Of a stretch of DNA of 64,000 nucleotides, positions 43,320 through 52,503 are shown one piece after another. The position numbers and the translations under genes are program-made. Each line of letters opens with the position of its first letter. Within the stretch, counting starts at the first letter, position 1. Under the pieces are notes generated by a model that made no database searches, was not told the origin of the DNA, and saw only the letters and a program-made list of their open reading frames with translations. Origin of the DNA: Flavobacteriales bacterium (GTDB lineage Bacteria > Bacteroidota > Bacteroidia > Flavobacteriales > TMED113); assembly GCA_002718895.1 (NCBI GenBank), contig PBGD01000007.1, positions 1 to 64,000 of the forward strand. Direction: 5' to 3'.

Positions 43320-44100
43320 AGAGCTTAAGTATTTTCTGTTGGGACTTATTCAGGGGCTAGCAGAATTTTTTCCTATTAGTAGTAGTGGACACATTGTCCT
43401 TTTTTCAAATTTAATAGATCTTTCAAGTAATCACCCTTTATTATTATCAATTGTAGTTCATTTTGCAACAACTTTAAGTACAATTATTGTCTATAAAAAA
43501 AGAATTTTTAATACTCTAAAGGGTGTTATGTGTCAAAGCCATGAGTCTGTATCATTTGTTACTAAAATCATTGTTTCATCCTTACCAATTGTAATTGTGG
43601 GTATTTTATTTAGGGAAAAAATAGAGTTTGTATTTAATCACTCTACTCAATTAGTAGCTCTTATGTTAACTCTTACAGGATTAATGTTAGTTTTTAATCA
43701 TAAACAAACAACACCCAAAAAGCATATAAACTATATGGATGCATTGTTAATGGGGGTTGCACAAAGTATTGCAATTTTACCAGGAATTTCAAGATCAGGA
43801 GCGACAATATCAATGGCACTATTATGTAAAATTGACAGAAAAAAAGCAGCAGAATTTTCTTTTTTAATGGTTTTATTACCCATTATTGGGATCACTATTA
43901 TTGAATTAATTATTTTACTTTCATCTTCTATTAACTTAAAATCAAGCGAAATATATGGACTTATAATTGCCTTTTTTTCTGCATTCATCTCAGGATTATT
44001 TGCGTGTAGATACATGATAAGATTAGTTCAAAATAATAATTTAAAGTACTTTGGTTATTATTGCATTTTAGTTGGATTTTTTTTCATTCTGTTATATTAA
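43312..44100 (+). CDS. uppP: Undecaprenyl-diphosphatase UppP
   Basis: UppP (BacA) dephosphorylates undecaprenyl diphosphate to recycle the cell-wall lipid carrier. The protein is multi-pass with the family motifs LIQGLAEFFPISSSGH and ILPGISRSGATI, which carry the catalytic Glu/Ser/Arg residues. The ATG at 43312 gives the standard start MIEELKYFLLGLIQG; the frame is open upstream but inside DUF3098. It overlaps DUF3098 by eight bases and precedes truB by three bases. Confidence 0.95.
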   Translation: MIEELKYFLLGLIQGLAEFFPISSSGHIVLFSNLIDLSSNHPLLLSIVVHFATTLSTIIVYKKRIFNTLKGVMCQSHESVSFVTKIIVSSLPIVIVGILFREKIEFVFNHSTQLVALMLTLTGLMLVFNHKQTTPKKHINYMDALLMGVAQSIAILPGISRSGATISMALLCKIDRKKAAEFSFLMVLLPIIGITIIELIILLSSSINLKSSEIYGLIIAFFSAFISGLFACRYMIRLVQNNNLKYFGYYCILVGFFFILLY

Positions 44101-44103
44101 GTT

Positions 44104-44790
44104 TTGATTAGCAAACATAAACCATCAGGCATATATTTGATAAACAAGCCTATTTCTTGGTCCTCTTTTGATGTTGTTAAAAAAATAAGGTCTTTTCTAA
44201 GAAAAAAATATAATATAAAAAAAATAAAAGTCGGACATTGTGGTACATTAGACCCATTAGCTTCAGGTTTATTAATAGTATTTGTTGGAGACAAAACTAA
44301 AATTATAAGCCAGTATCAAAATTTAGATAAAGAATATATTGGAACTATAAAATTAGGGTCTGTCACAGATAGTTTTGATCGAGAAACAAAAGAGAAAAAT
44401 CACAAGCCCTACTCTAATTTATCAATTGGTTCTATTAAGGAAGTTATAGAATCATTTCTTGGGCAACAAGACCAAATGCCACCAATTTTCTCTGCTGTTA
44501 AAATAAATGGTGAAAGATTGTATAAGCATGCTAGAAATGGTAATTATAATATTCATCTGGAACCTAGAATTATAAAAATCCATAAAATTAGTATTCTATC
44601 AATTGATTTGCCTTTTTTGCAAATTTTAATTCGATGTAGTAAGGGAACATACATAAGGTCTTTGGCACATGATATTGGCAAAAAACTAGGTTGTGGTGCC
44701 TACTTGTTTAATTTGAAGAGATCTAAGATTGGACAACATAATTTGGTAGATGCATGTACTTTGGAAGAATTTATTAATAATTATAGTTAG
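44104..44790 (+). CDS. truB: tRNA pseudouridine-55 synthase TruB
   Basis: TruB makes pseudouridine 55 in the T-loop of tRNAs. Signatures are GIYLINKPISWSSFDVV, GHCGTLDPLASGLL (catalytic Asp) and RCSKGTYIRSLAHDIG. The start is TTG at 44104; it lies three bases after the uppP stop, and no ATG exists before the conserved N-terminus. The product has 228 residues, near the usual minimum, with a short C-terminal part and no separate PUA domain. Confidence 0.95.
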   Translation: MISKHKPSGIYLINKPISWSSFDVVKKIRSFLRKKYNIKKIKVGHCGTLDPLASGLLIVFVGDKTKIISQYQNLDKEYIGTIKLGSVTDSFDRETKEKNHKPYSNLSIGSIKEVIESFLGQQDQMPPIFSAVKINGERLYKHARNGNYNIHLEPRIIKIHKISILSIDLPFLQILIRCSKGTYIRSLAHDIGKKLGCGAYLFNLKRSKIGQHNLVDACTLEEFINNYS

Positions 44791-44830
44791 GAGATAATTT
44801 TACTTTAATTTCTTACATATTATAATTTTG

Positions 44831-44838
44831 TATATTTG
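44831..44838 (+). promoter_or_regulatory. -7 promoter element TATATTTG of queA
   Basis: TATATTTG lies 28 bases before the queA ATG at 44867. A TTTC at 44809-44812, with 18 bases between, is a weak -33 candidate. The element supports the ATG at 44867, because the longer frame from 44828 would start inside it. Confidence 0.5.
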
Positions 44839-44866
44839 CCTTTATTTTCATCTACCTTTAAACACC

Positions 44867-45922
44867 ATGAAGCTTAAATTATCTCATTTTGATTTTAAAT
44901 TACCTGAAGAATTACTTAGAACTGATCCATTAGAAAATAGAGATGAATCTAGAATGATGGTTGTTCATAGAAATACTGGCGAAATTGAACATAGAAAATT
45001 TAAAGATATTTTAGAATATTTTACGGAAGATGATGTTATGGTTTTAAATAACACAAAAGTAATACCTGCTAGATTATATGGCAATAAGGAAAAAACAGGT
45101 GCTAAGATCGAAGTTTTTTTAATGAGAGAGCTTAACAAAGAAAGTAGATTATGGGATGTGTTAGTTGATCCAGCTAGAAAAATTAGAATTGGCAACAAAT
45201 TATATTTTGGTGAAAATGATGAGTTAATCGCAGAAGTTATTGACAACACAACTTCAAGAGGAAGAACGTTGCGGTTTTTACATGATGCACCTTATGATGA
45301 ATTCAAAAAGACTATTGAAAAGTTAGGACAAACACCACTTCCAAAATATATTAAGCGTGAACCAAATATCGAAGATGAAGAAAAATACCAAACAGTTTAC
45401 GCAAAGCATAAAGGTGCTGTTGCTGCACCAACGGCTGGATTACATTTTAGTAAAATTGTATTAAAAAGATTAGAAATACTAGGTGTTAGTTTACCAGAAA
45501 TCACCCTCCACATAGGACTAGGAACTTTTCGTCCTGTAGAAGTAGAAGATTTGTCTAAGCATAAAATGGATTCAGAAGAAATTTTTATAAATGATAGTGT
45601 AACTTCAGTTGTTAATCAAGCAATCAATAATAAAAAAAGAATTTGTGCTATAGGAACAACCACTATGCGCGCATTAGAAACACCAGTTTCATCATATAAA
45701 ACATTAAAGCCGTTCCAGGGTTGGACAAATAAATTTATTTTCCCACCACATGAATTTCAAATTGCAAATTCTTTACTTACAAATTTTCATTCTCCTAAAT
45801 CTACAGTTTTAATGATGGTAAGTGCTTTTGGTGGACATGATTTGATTATGAAGGCCTACAAAGAAGCTATTAAAGAAAAATATAATTTTTTAAGCTATGG
45901 CGATTGTATGTTGATAATTTAA
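44867..45922 (+). CDS. queA: S-adenosylmethionine:tRNA ribosyltransferase-isomerase QueA
   Basis: QueA transfers the ribosyl group of SAM to 7-aminomethyl-7-deazaguanine tRNA to form epoxyqueuosine. The protein begins with the family start [17 protein letters not shown]. It has [34 protein letters not shown]-like [11 protein letters not shown] and [19 protein letters not shown]. The stop shares one base with the ispD ATG (TAATG). The promoter at 44831-44838 appears to serve the whole queA-ispD-rlmN-polyprenyl synthase-dnaG run. Confidence 0.96.
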   Translation: MKLKLSHFDFKLPEELLRTDPLENRDESRMMVVHRNTGEIEHRKFKDILEYFTEDDVMVLNNTKVIPARLYGNKEKTGAKIEVFLMRELNKESRLWDVLVDPARKIRIGNKLYFGENDELIAEVIDNTTSRGRTLRFLHDAPYDEFKKTIEKLGQTPLPKYIKREPNIEDEEKYQTVYAKHKGAVAAPTAGLHFSKIVLKRLEILGVSLPEITLHIGLGTFRPVEVEDLSKHKMDSEEIFINDSVTSVVNQAINNKKRICAIGTTTMRALETPVSSYKTLKPFQGWTNKFIFPPHEFQIANSLLTNFHSPKSTVLMMVSAFGGHDLIMKAYKEAIKEKYNFLSYGDCMLII

Positions 45923-46659
45923 TGGCAACTCACATTTTAATATTAGCTGCAGGTGAAGGTTCCAGACTGAGAAATGATACGCCAAAACAATTTTTAGAAA
46001 TTTCCGGCTTACCAATGGTTTTCCATAGCGTAAAAATGTTTAGACAAATAATTCCCGATTCAATAATACATATTGCATTACCCAAACATTATACTTCTAA
46101 GTGGTCGGATCTTTGTCATAAGCATAAATTTAAAGTCTCTCATAATTTTTATAATGGTGGTAATAGTAGAATTGAAACTGTATTTATTGGTTTAAATAAA
46201 ATAAACAAAGGTGAAAATATTTTTACTAGCTCAACCATTGGAATACATGACGCTGCTCGTCCTTTTATAAAAGGAGGATTAATAAGGAAATTATTGAGTT
46301 CAGCTAAAAAATATGGTAGCGCAGTTCCATACGTAACCCCTAATAGTGCTTTATTTCAATTTCCAAAAAATGATAAAAAATCTTGCAGTATAACTAATCG
46401 AAATGATTATGCATTGATACAAACCCCCCAATTCTTTAATTTTAATCAACTTTTCTATAGCTACAGTAAAGTTTTTTCTAAATTTAAAACTAATGATTTG
46501 TCATCAATCTTTTTAGATGATTCATCTGTATATAATTATTTCAAAATTCATCCAAAGTTGCAATTTATAAAAGGTGATTATTCAAATCTAAAAATAACTA
46601 CGGATGCAGATTATTTTATTGCAGATAAGTTATATGAATATACCAAGAAAACAAAATGA
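45922..46659 (+). CDS. ispD: 2-C-methyl-D-erythritol 4-phosphate cytidylyltransferase IspD
   Basis: IspD makes CDP-methylerythritol in the MEP pathway. The nucleotide-binding signature is ILAAGEGSRLRNDTPKQFLEI, read in part, and IHDAARPFI is the second conserved block. A DDSSVYNYF block near the C-terminus corresponds to the DD(A/S) motif of the family. The ATG at 45922 overlaps the queA stop by one base, and the stop overlaps the rlmN start by four bases. IspG of the same pathway lies about 10 kb away. Confidence 0.92.
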   Translation: MATHILILAAGEGSRLRNDTPKQFLEISGLPMVFHSVKMFRQIIPDSIIHIALPKHYTSKWSDLCHKHKFKVSHNFYNGGNSRIETVFIGLNKINKGENIFTSSTIGIHDAARPFIKGGLIRKLLSSAKKYGSAVPYVTPNSALFQFPKNDKKSCSITNRNDYALIQTPQFFNFNQLFYSYSKVFSKFKTNDLSSIFLDDSSVYNYFKIHPKLQFIKGDYSNLKITTDADYFIADKLYEYTKKTK

Positions 46660-47699
46660 ATGAAATTAAGTTAGATATTCGAGAAATTTCACTAGGACAG
46701 CTAAAAGATTTTTTTATTGAAAAATCTCACAAATCTTTTCGAGCAGCACAGGTTTGGGAATGGATATGGAAACATAGAGTGCTTAATTTTGACAAAATGA
46801 CAAATTTGTCATTAAAACACATACAGTGTTTAAAGAAGCATTATACCATCAAAAAAATCAATATACTAGAATTTCATATTAGCAGTGATGGAACCGTGAA
46901 ATTTTTATTCGAACTGGAATCTAAGAAGGTTGTTGAGGGTGTTTTAATTCCTCAAAGAAATAGACTTACTGCTTGCATTTCTTCTCAAGCTGGATGTAGC
47001 TTAGCATGCACTTTTTGTGCTACAGGTCAAATTAAATTACATAGAAATTTAAATCCTGGTGAAATATATGATCAAGTCTTTTTTATCAACCAGTATGCAG
47101 TAAAACACTTTAAAAAACCTTTAACTAATATTGTCTATATGGGAATGGGAGAACCTTTCTTGAATTATAAAAATGTTTTAAAAAGTATTCATTACATTAC
47201 GTCAAGTTTTGGTATGGCAATGTCCTATAAGAGAATCACTGTATCTACAGTGGGTATAACTAAAATAATTAAGAAAATTGCTGATGAGGGTGTAAAATTT
47301 AATTTAGCTATTTCTTTACATTCTGCAAGTAATACTTTACGTTCTAAATTAATGGATATAAACAAAACAAATGATTTAGATAGCTTGTTAAATTCATTAA
47401 TTTATTTTTACGATAAAACTAGAATTAAGCCCACTTATGAATATGTTTTATTAAGTGGAGTTAACGATTCAGAACAAGATGCAAAACTTCTAGTTAAATT
47501 TTGCAAAAAAAATCCATGTAAAGTAAATTTAATTGAGTATAACAAAGTTGCTAATTCAATTTATGAGAAATCTACTAATTTGGCTACCATTAAGTTCATC
47601 AAATTACTAGAAAAAAATAATATTTTAGTGAAATTTAGACGAAGTCGTGGTGCAGATGTAAATGCTGCATGCGGCCAGTTAGCAAATAAAATAAATTAG
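46656..47699 (+). CDS. rlmN: 23S rRNA/tRNA C2-adenine methyltransferase RlmN
   Basis: RlmN is a radical SAM enzyme that methylates A2503 of 23S rRNA. It has AGCSLACTFCATGQ (CxxxCxxC cluster site), NIVYMGMGEPFLNY, STVGIT and ISLHSA. The methyl-carrier cysteine is in the C-terminal RGADVNAACGQL. Starts and stops overlap or nearly abut the neighbouring genes, consistent with one transcript. Confidence 0.96.
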   Translation: MNEIKLDIREISLGQLKDFFIEKSHKSFRAAQVWEWIWKHRVLNFDKMTNLSLKHIQCLKKHYTIKKINILEFHISSDGTVKFLFELESKKVVEGVLIPQRNRLTACISSQAGCSLACTFCATGQIKLHRNLNPGEIYDQVFFINQYAVKHFKKPLTNIVYMGMGEPFLNYKNVLKSIHYITSSFGMAMSYKRITVSTVGITKIIKKIADEGVKFNLAISLHSASNTLRSKLMDINKTNDLDSLLNSLIYFYDKTRIKPTYEYVLLSGVNDSEQDAKLLVKFCKKNPCKVNLIEYNKVANSIYEKSTNLATIKFIKLLEKNNILVKFRRSRGADVNAACGQLANKIN

Positions 47700-47701
47700 T
47701 T

Positions 47702-48667
47702 TTGAATTTTTTAAAATACATAGAAACAGAATTATCAATATTTGATACCAGATTCAAAAGTAATTTGTCAACTAAGGCTAATTTATTACATAAGATCACA
47801 TCATATTTAAGTCAAAAAAGTGGTAAAAAAATCAGACCTATTTGTACAATTTTAGCTGCAGGATTATGTGGGGAAATTCATGAAAAAACATATCGTGGAG
47901 CAGTTTTAATTGAACTTTTACACACAGCAACATTAATTCATGATGATGTTGTTGATGAGGCATACCTACGTAGGAACCAAATTTCTATAAATGCTATGTG
48001 GAAAAATAAAGTAGCAGTTTTAACTGGGGATTATTTTTTAGCCAAGGGTCTTAAACTTGCTGTATCATCAAAAGATTTTGATTTGCTATATTTAATGTCT
48101 GATGTAGTTCAAAAAATAGTTGAGGGTGAATTAATCCAAATAGAAAAAACTAAAAAGTTAAATTTGATAGTTGATGATTATTTCAAAATAATTGAATTAA
48201 AAACAGGAGCCTTATTTCAAAGTGCTTTTGAAGCAGGTGCACTTTCAGTTGGTGCTAATGATCATCAATTTAAAATAATGTCTCAATTAGGCATAAAAAT
48301 TGGCTTAATGTTTCAAATTAAAGATGATATATTAGATTATCCTATAAATTCAAAAAAAACTGGTAAAATAAAAGGTAATGATATTAAAGAAGGAAAAATT
48401 AACTTACCTCTTTTAAAATCAATAACTAAAATGAATTTTAATCAAAAACAAAATGTTTATAGAATCTTAAGAAAAAAATCTAATAATTCTGATGAAATAA
48501 AATATATTCAAGATTTAGTTTTTCAATATGATGGTATTCAACATGCAGAAAGTTTACTTAAATCCTATTATGATGAAATAATGCTTCTATTAGTTTCATT
48601 TAAAAAAAATACCTATAAAGACGCCCTACTTTCTTTATTAAATTATTTAATTGTCCGTTCAAAATGA
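47702..48667 (+). CDS. ispB: Long-chain polyprenyl diphosphate synthase
   Basis: This trans-prenyltransferase builds a long isoprenoid chain, probably the menaquinone side chain. The first aspartate-rich motif is LIHDDVVDEAYLRR and the second is QIKDDILDYPI. KKIRPICTILAAG and GDYFLAKGL are typical of the family. The chain length cannot be read with certainty, so the ispB symbol is by analogy. The start is TTG at 47702, two bases after the rlmN stop. Its stop overlaps the dnaG ATG by four bases. Confidence 0.9.
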   Translation: MNFLKYIETELSIFDTRFKSNLSTKANLLHKITSYLSQKSGKKIRPICTILAAGLCGEIHEKTYRGAVLIELLHTATLIHDDVVDEAYLRRNQISINAMWKNKVAVLTGDYFLAKGLKLAVSSKDFDLLYLMSDVVQKIVEGELIQIEKTKKLNLIVDDYFKIIELKTGALFQSAFEAGALSVGANDHQFKIMSQLGIKIGLMFQIKDDILDYPINSKKTGKIKGNDIKEGKINLPLLKSITKMNFNQKQNVYRILRKKSNNSDEIKYIQDLVFQYDGIQHAESLLKSYYDEIMLLLVSFKKNTYKDALLSLLNYLIVRSK

Positions 48668-50523
48668 AAATTTCTCAAAAAACTATAGATGAAATATTTG
48701 GTGCAGCAATTATAGAAGAAGTTATTTCAGACTTTGTTGATTTAAAAAAAAGAGGAGCCAATTATAAAGGGTTGAGCCCTTTTAATGAAGAAAAAACTCC
48801 ATCTTTTGTTGTTTCACCTAGTAAAGAAATATGGAAAGACTTTAGCTCAGGAAAAGGAGGAAATTTAATTTCTTTTTTAATGGAACACGAGCAGTTTTCA
48901 TATCCGGAATCTTTATTATACTTAGCAAAAAAATATAACATAACTGTAGAATATATTGATATTAATCCCGATGAAAAGAAAAAAGATAATCATCGTGAAT
49001 CAACACTAATTGTAATGAATTATGTTAAGCAAATCTTTGCTGATGATTTATTTGGCTCAAATAGTAAAGCGTTGGATTATTTAAATAATCGAGGAATAAA
49101 TAATGAGATAGTCAAACTATTTGAGCTAGGTTTTTGTCCTAAAAAACAACTAAAGTTAGTTGATCAGATAAAGTCTGCTGGCTACAATGAAAAATATTTA
49201 CATGATACCAGAATTGTAAATAAAAATGGGACTAATCGGTTTTTAGATCGACTTATTTTTCCAATTCACAGTATTTCTGGTCAAGTTGTTGGTTTTGGCG
49301 CTCGTGTTTTATCTGATGTATTAAAATCTCCGAAATACTTAAACTCAGATACTTCTGAAATCTACCAAAAGAGTAAGGTTTTGTATGGATTAAATTTTTC
49401 TAAGAAATATATTAAGAAAGAAGATGTTTGCTATTTAGTTGAGGGATACACTGATGTGATTGCCATGTTTCAAGCAAATATTAAAAATGTTGTTGCTACG
49501 TGTGGTACTGCTTTAACCAAAGAGCAAGTTAGATTAGTTAAAAGATTTACTAATAATATAGTTATCATTTTTGATTCAGATTCAGCTGGTGTTAGTGCAT
49601 CATTAAAAGCCATTGATTTATTCTTAGAACAAGACATAAATCCGGAAGTAATACAATTGCCAACCGGCGAGGATCCAGCTTCATTTTGCGGTCAAAAATC
49701 TACAGAGACAATTAAACAATTCTTTTTAGAACATAAAACTAATTTCATCGAATTTAAGTGTAGTTTAAACGTATCTGATGCATCTTCCGATTTAATAAAA
49801 CATGTAAAAAATATTATATATTCAATATCATTAATTCATGATAATATTATGCAAGCTATTTATATTAAGAAAGCTGCCAAAAAATTTAGTTTACAGGAAG
49901 AAGATATTAGAAAAGAATTAAATAGATTAGCTAAAAAAACACCTCTCACATCATCTAGAAATTTAAATGATAACACCAATAAACAAATTGATTTTAAAAA
50001 ATTGAAAAAAAATAACTTGGAGGAATTTCGGTTAATTAGGTTATTTATTAATTATGGATCTTCAAATATTGTGTTACCTGATGGCACTTTTCAAACTATA
50101 TCTCGATTTATTATTAATGAGTTAGATTCGGATAACATTGGCTTTACTACACCTATTTTTGACACACTGTATCAAGAGATTAAAAAAAATATCACAATAA
50201 TTGAATCGCAAAATAATGACTTTTTTTTATCTCATTCAAATTTAATTATAGTTGAATTAGCATCCTATATTATAGCAGATCAACCTTTTTTAGGAAATTG
50301 GTCTAGGAAAGATATTGTAGTAAGAGAAGAAAAGGACTTACTTTCTCAAGTAGCAAAAGAATCAATTTTACGATTTAAGTTAAAAAGAGTACAAAGTATG
50401 CGAAAGAATGCATTAGAGAAATTAAAAAACCCCAATGCATCGGTTGATAATGACTTGACTACTTTCACTCAATTAAATCAATTAGAGAAAAAAATACAAA
50501 AGGAATTAGGTAGAATTTGTTGA
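48664..50523 (+). CDS. dnaG: DNA primase DnaG lacking all four zinc-ligand residues
   Basis: DnaG makes RNA primers at the replication fork. The N-terminal CHC2-type region is recognisable (SPFNEEKTPSF, then KDFSSGKGGN). The residues that align with the C/H/C/C zinc ligands of E. coli are S38, N41, D59 and S62, so no zinc site is expected. The TOPRIM core has VEGYTDVIAMFQ and FDSDSAG. The 619-residue length is normal. I recall the same KDFSSGKGGN pattern in other flavobacterial primases, so the loss appears ancestral and not a local defect. It overlaps the polyprenyl synthase gene by four bases and the convergent DAHP synthase gene by 18. Confidence 0.93.
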   Translation: MKISQKTIDEIFGAAIIEEVISDFVDLKKRGANYKGLSPFNEEKTPSFVVSPSKEIWKDFSSGKGGNLISFLMEHEQFSYPESLLYLAKKYNITVEYIDINPDEKKKDNHRESTLIVMNYVKQIFADDLFGSNSKALDYLNNRGINNEIVKLFELGFCPKKQLKLVDQIKSAGYNEKYLHDTRIVNKNGTNRFLDRLIFPIHSISGQVVGFGARVLSDVLKSPKYLNSDTSEIYQKSKVLYGLNFSKKYIKKEDVCYLVEGYTDVIAMFQANIKNVVATCGTALTKEQVRLVKRFTNNIVIIFDSDSAGVSASLKAIDLFLEQDINPEVIQLPTGEDPASFCGQKSTETIKQFFLEHKTNFIEFKCSLNVSDASSDLIKHVKNIIYSISLIHDNIMQAIYIKKAAKKFSLQEEDIRKELNRLAKKTPLTSSRNLNDNTNKQIDFKKLKKNNLEEFRLIRLFINYGSSNIVLPDGTFQTISRFIINELDSDNIGFTTPIFDTLYQEIKKNITIIESQNNDFFLSHSNLIIVELASYIIADQPFLGNWSRKDIVVREEKDLLSQVAKESILRFKLKRVQSMRKNALEKLKNPNASVDNDLTTFTQLNQLEKKIQKELGRIC

Positions 50524-51258
50524 TTTTAATTTATCTAATATTTCACAAAACTCTTTTGGTTTAAGTTGTTGATTTTGATCACTTAAAGCAATTTCTGGCT
50601 TTTTATGAACTTCAATCATAAAGCCTATAACCTCATAAGACAATGCTTTAACACATACATCATAAATTAATTCTGTGTTGCCTGAAATATGGCTTGGGTC
50701 ACATATGAGGGGGATTTTCGGAAATATTTTTTTAAATTTTCTCACTATATCCCAGCGTGGAAGATTTCTATACGGAGAAGGTGACTCTGAAAAAAAACCT
50801 CTGTTAATAACTTTAATGTTTTTTATTTTAGATTTTTTAAATCTTTCAATTGCACCTATCCATAATTCCAAATTAGGAAAAATTGGGTTCTTAATCCATA
50901 TTTCTAAATCAGATCCTCTTGTTGCTTCACAAATCTCTTGAACCGAGAAAGGATTACAAGTTGTTCTAGCCCCGATCCATAGTATTCCTATTTCATGCTT
51001 AAGTGCAAGTTCAACATGTTGTGCAGTGCCTACTTCAATGGCAAATGGTTTTTTGTATTTAATTTGTGCTTCTTGAATCCATGAAAGGCCCTCCTCTCCA
51101 ATACCTTGAAAATTATTTGGAGAGGTTCTCGCTTTCCAAATCCCAGCTCTGAAAATATCCACATCTTTATTAATACTATCTATTGTATCAAAAAATATTT
51201 TTTTTGTTTCAATTGCACAAGGGCCCGCAATAATAATATGTTTGTTATTTTTTCCCAT
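50506..51258 (-). CDS. DAHP synthase (AroG type I-beta-like), no chorismate mutase domain
   Basis: The enzyme condenses phosphoenolpyruvate and erythrose 4-phosphate at the start of the aromatic pathway. Motifs: IAGPCAIET, FRAGIWKARTSPNNFQG, LWIGARTTCNPFSVQE, KNPIFPNLELWIGA and a metal-binding CDPSHISGN. The 250-residue product ends soon after EVHKKPEIALSD. Bacteroidetes enzymes of this family often continue with a chorismate mutase type II domain of about 100 residues (family knowledge), and this one does not. Its start overlaps the rsmI end by 14 bases, and its end overlaps dnaG. Confidence 0.9.
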   Translation of the reverse strand: MGKNNKHIIIAGPCAIETKKIFFDTIDSINKDVDIFRAGIWKARTSPNNFQGIGEEGLSWIQEAQIKYKKPFAIEVGTAQHVELALKHEIGILWIGARTTCNPFSVQEICEATRGSDLEIWIKNPIFPNLELWIGAIERFKKSKIKNIKVINRGFFSESPSPYRNLPRWDIVRKFKKIFPKIPLICDPSHISGNTELIYDVCVKALSYEVIGFMIEVHKKPEIALSDQNQQLKPKEFCEILDKLKSTNST

Positions 51259-51916
51259 TTAAAATAATTATAAACTCTCCCTTTAATTTTAATTCTGAAA
51301 ATAATTTTAATAAGTTCTCCAATGATCCTCTATATGTATTTTCGTGTAATTTAGTCAACTCTTTCACGATGACAGCCTCCCTTTGAGGGTCTATTTCTGC
51401 AAATTCTCGAATTGTTTTAATAATTCTATGTTTTGATTCATAGATAATTGAAGAGCAATTTTTTTGTAAAATTTCTGTAATTGTTTTTTTTCTACCCTTT
51501 TTAATTGGTATAAAACCATTGAAATAAAACTTTTCACTTGGGAATCCTGATTGAATTAACGCAGGTATACATGCAGTTGGTCCAGGTAGACAAATAACAT
51601 TTATTTGTTTTTTTATACACTCACGAATTATTAAAAAGCCTGGGTCTGATATACCAGGAGTTCCAGCATCACTTACAAGACAACAATTAATTCCTTTATA
51701 AATCTTTTCAATTACATTATTTAGTATTTTGTGTTCATTGTATTTATGATAACTAATCATCTTGGTTTTAATGCCATAATGTGAAAGTAATTTTTTTGTA
51801 GTTCTTGTATCTTCTGCTAACACCAGATCTGATTGTTTTAGTAAACGTACACTTCTGTATGTTATATCTTCTAAGTTTCCAATAGGAGTTGGAATTATAT
51901 GTAGAACTCTTTCCAT
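51245..51916 (-). CDS. rsmI: 16S rRNA 2'-O-ribose C1402 methyltransferase RsmI
   Basis: RsmI methylates C1402 of 16S rRNA and has a tetrapyrrole-methylase fold. Signatures are IPTPIGNLEDITYRS, AEDTRTT, VSDAGTPGISDPG and ICLPGPTACIPAL. The 223-residue length is near the compact end for the family. It is divergent from tdk with 47 bases between the two starts, and it overlaps the DAHP synthase gene by 14 bases on the same strand, so the two are probably co-transcribed. Confidence 0.95.
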   Translation of the reverse strand: MERVLHIIPTPIGNLEDITYRSVRLLKQSDLVLAEDTRTTKKLLSHYGIKTKMISYHKYNEHKILNNVIEKIYKGINCCLVSDAGTPGISDPGFLIIRECIKKQINVICLPGPTACIPALIQSGFPSEKFYFNGFIPIKKGRKKTITEILQKNCSSIIYESKHRIIKTIREFAEIDPQREAVIVKELTKLHENTYRGSLENLLKLFSELKLKGEFIIILNGKK

Positions 51917-51963
51917 ACTAATTGTTAATTTACTAATTTAGGGAATATAATTTATAAGTTTTT

Positions 51964-52503
51964 ATGAAGGGAATTGAAGTTATTACTGGTTGCATGTTCT
52001 CAGGTAAAACTACTGCACTTTTTTCTAGATTAAAATCAAGTAGAGACACCCCCCTCTTAGTAAAACCACTTATTGACGATAGAGAAAGTGGTAATATTAT
52101 CTCTACTCATAGTGGAATTAAGCTTAAAGCTATCAGAGTTAATCATTTATCAGATATTTTTAATTTAATATCAAAAAATACAATTTTAGGAATAGATGAA
52201 GCACAATTTTTTCCAAATACAATTATTCGTGATTTAAAGTTGCTCAAAAATATAAATGTAAAAGTTATTATAGCAGGTCTTGATAAAGATTATTTAAACA
52301 ACAACTTTGAGATTATGAATCAGATCATTAGTTTATCTGATCATGTGACTAGACTGTATGCCGAATGTAAATGTGGCCATAAAGCTAATTTTTCTTATAG
52401 AAAAAATCAATTGTTTACAGATCAAGTTTTAATTGGAGATAAAGATGTATATGAAGCCTTATGTGAAAATTGTTTTATGCAAAAACAAAAAAACAAATCA
52501 TGA
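51964..52503 (+). CDS. tdk: Thymidine kinase
   Basis: The enzyme phosphorylates thymidine for nucleotide salvage. The P-loop is GCMFSGKTTALF, the catalytic/acidic block is GIDEAQFF and the zinc-binding lasso uses AECKCGHKANFSYR and CENCF. The length of 179 residues is normal. Its stop overlaps the alr ATG by ATGA, so the two genes are coupled. Confidence 0.95.
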   Translation: MKGIEVITGCMFSGKTTALFSRLKSSRDTPLLVKPLIDDRESGNIISTHSGIKLKAIRVNHLSDIFNLISKNTILGIDEAQFFPNTIIRDLKLLKNINVKVIIAGLDKDYLNNNFEIMNQIISLSDHVTRLYAECKCGHKANFSYRKNQLFTDQVLIGDKDVYEALCENCFMQKQKNKS

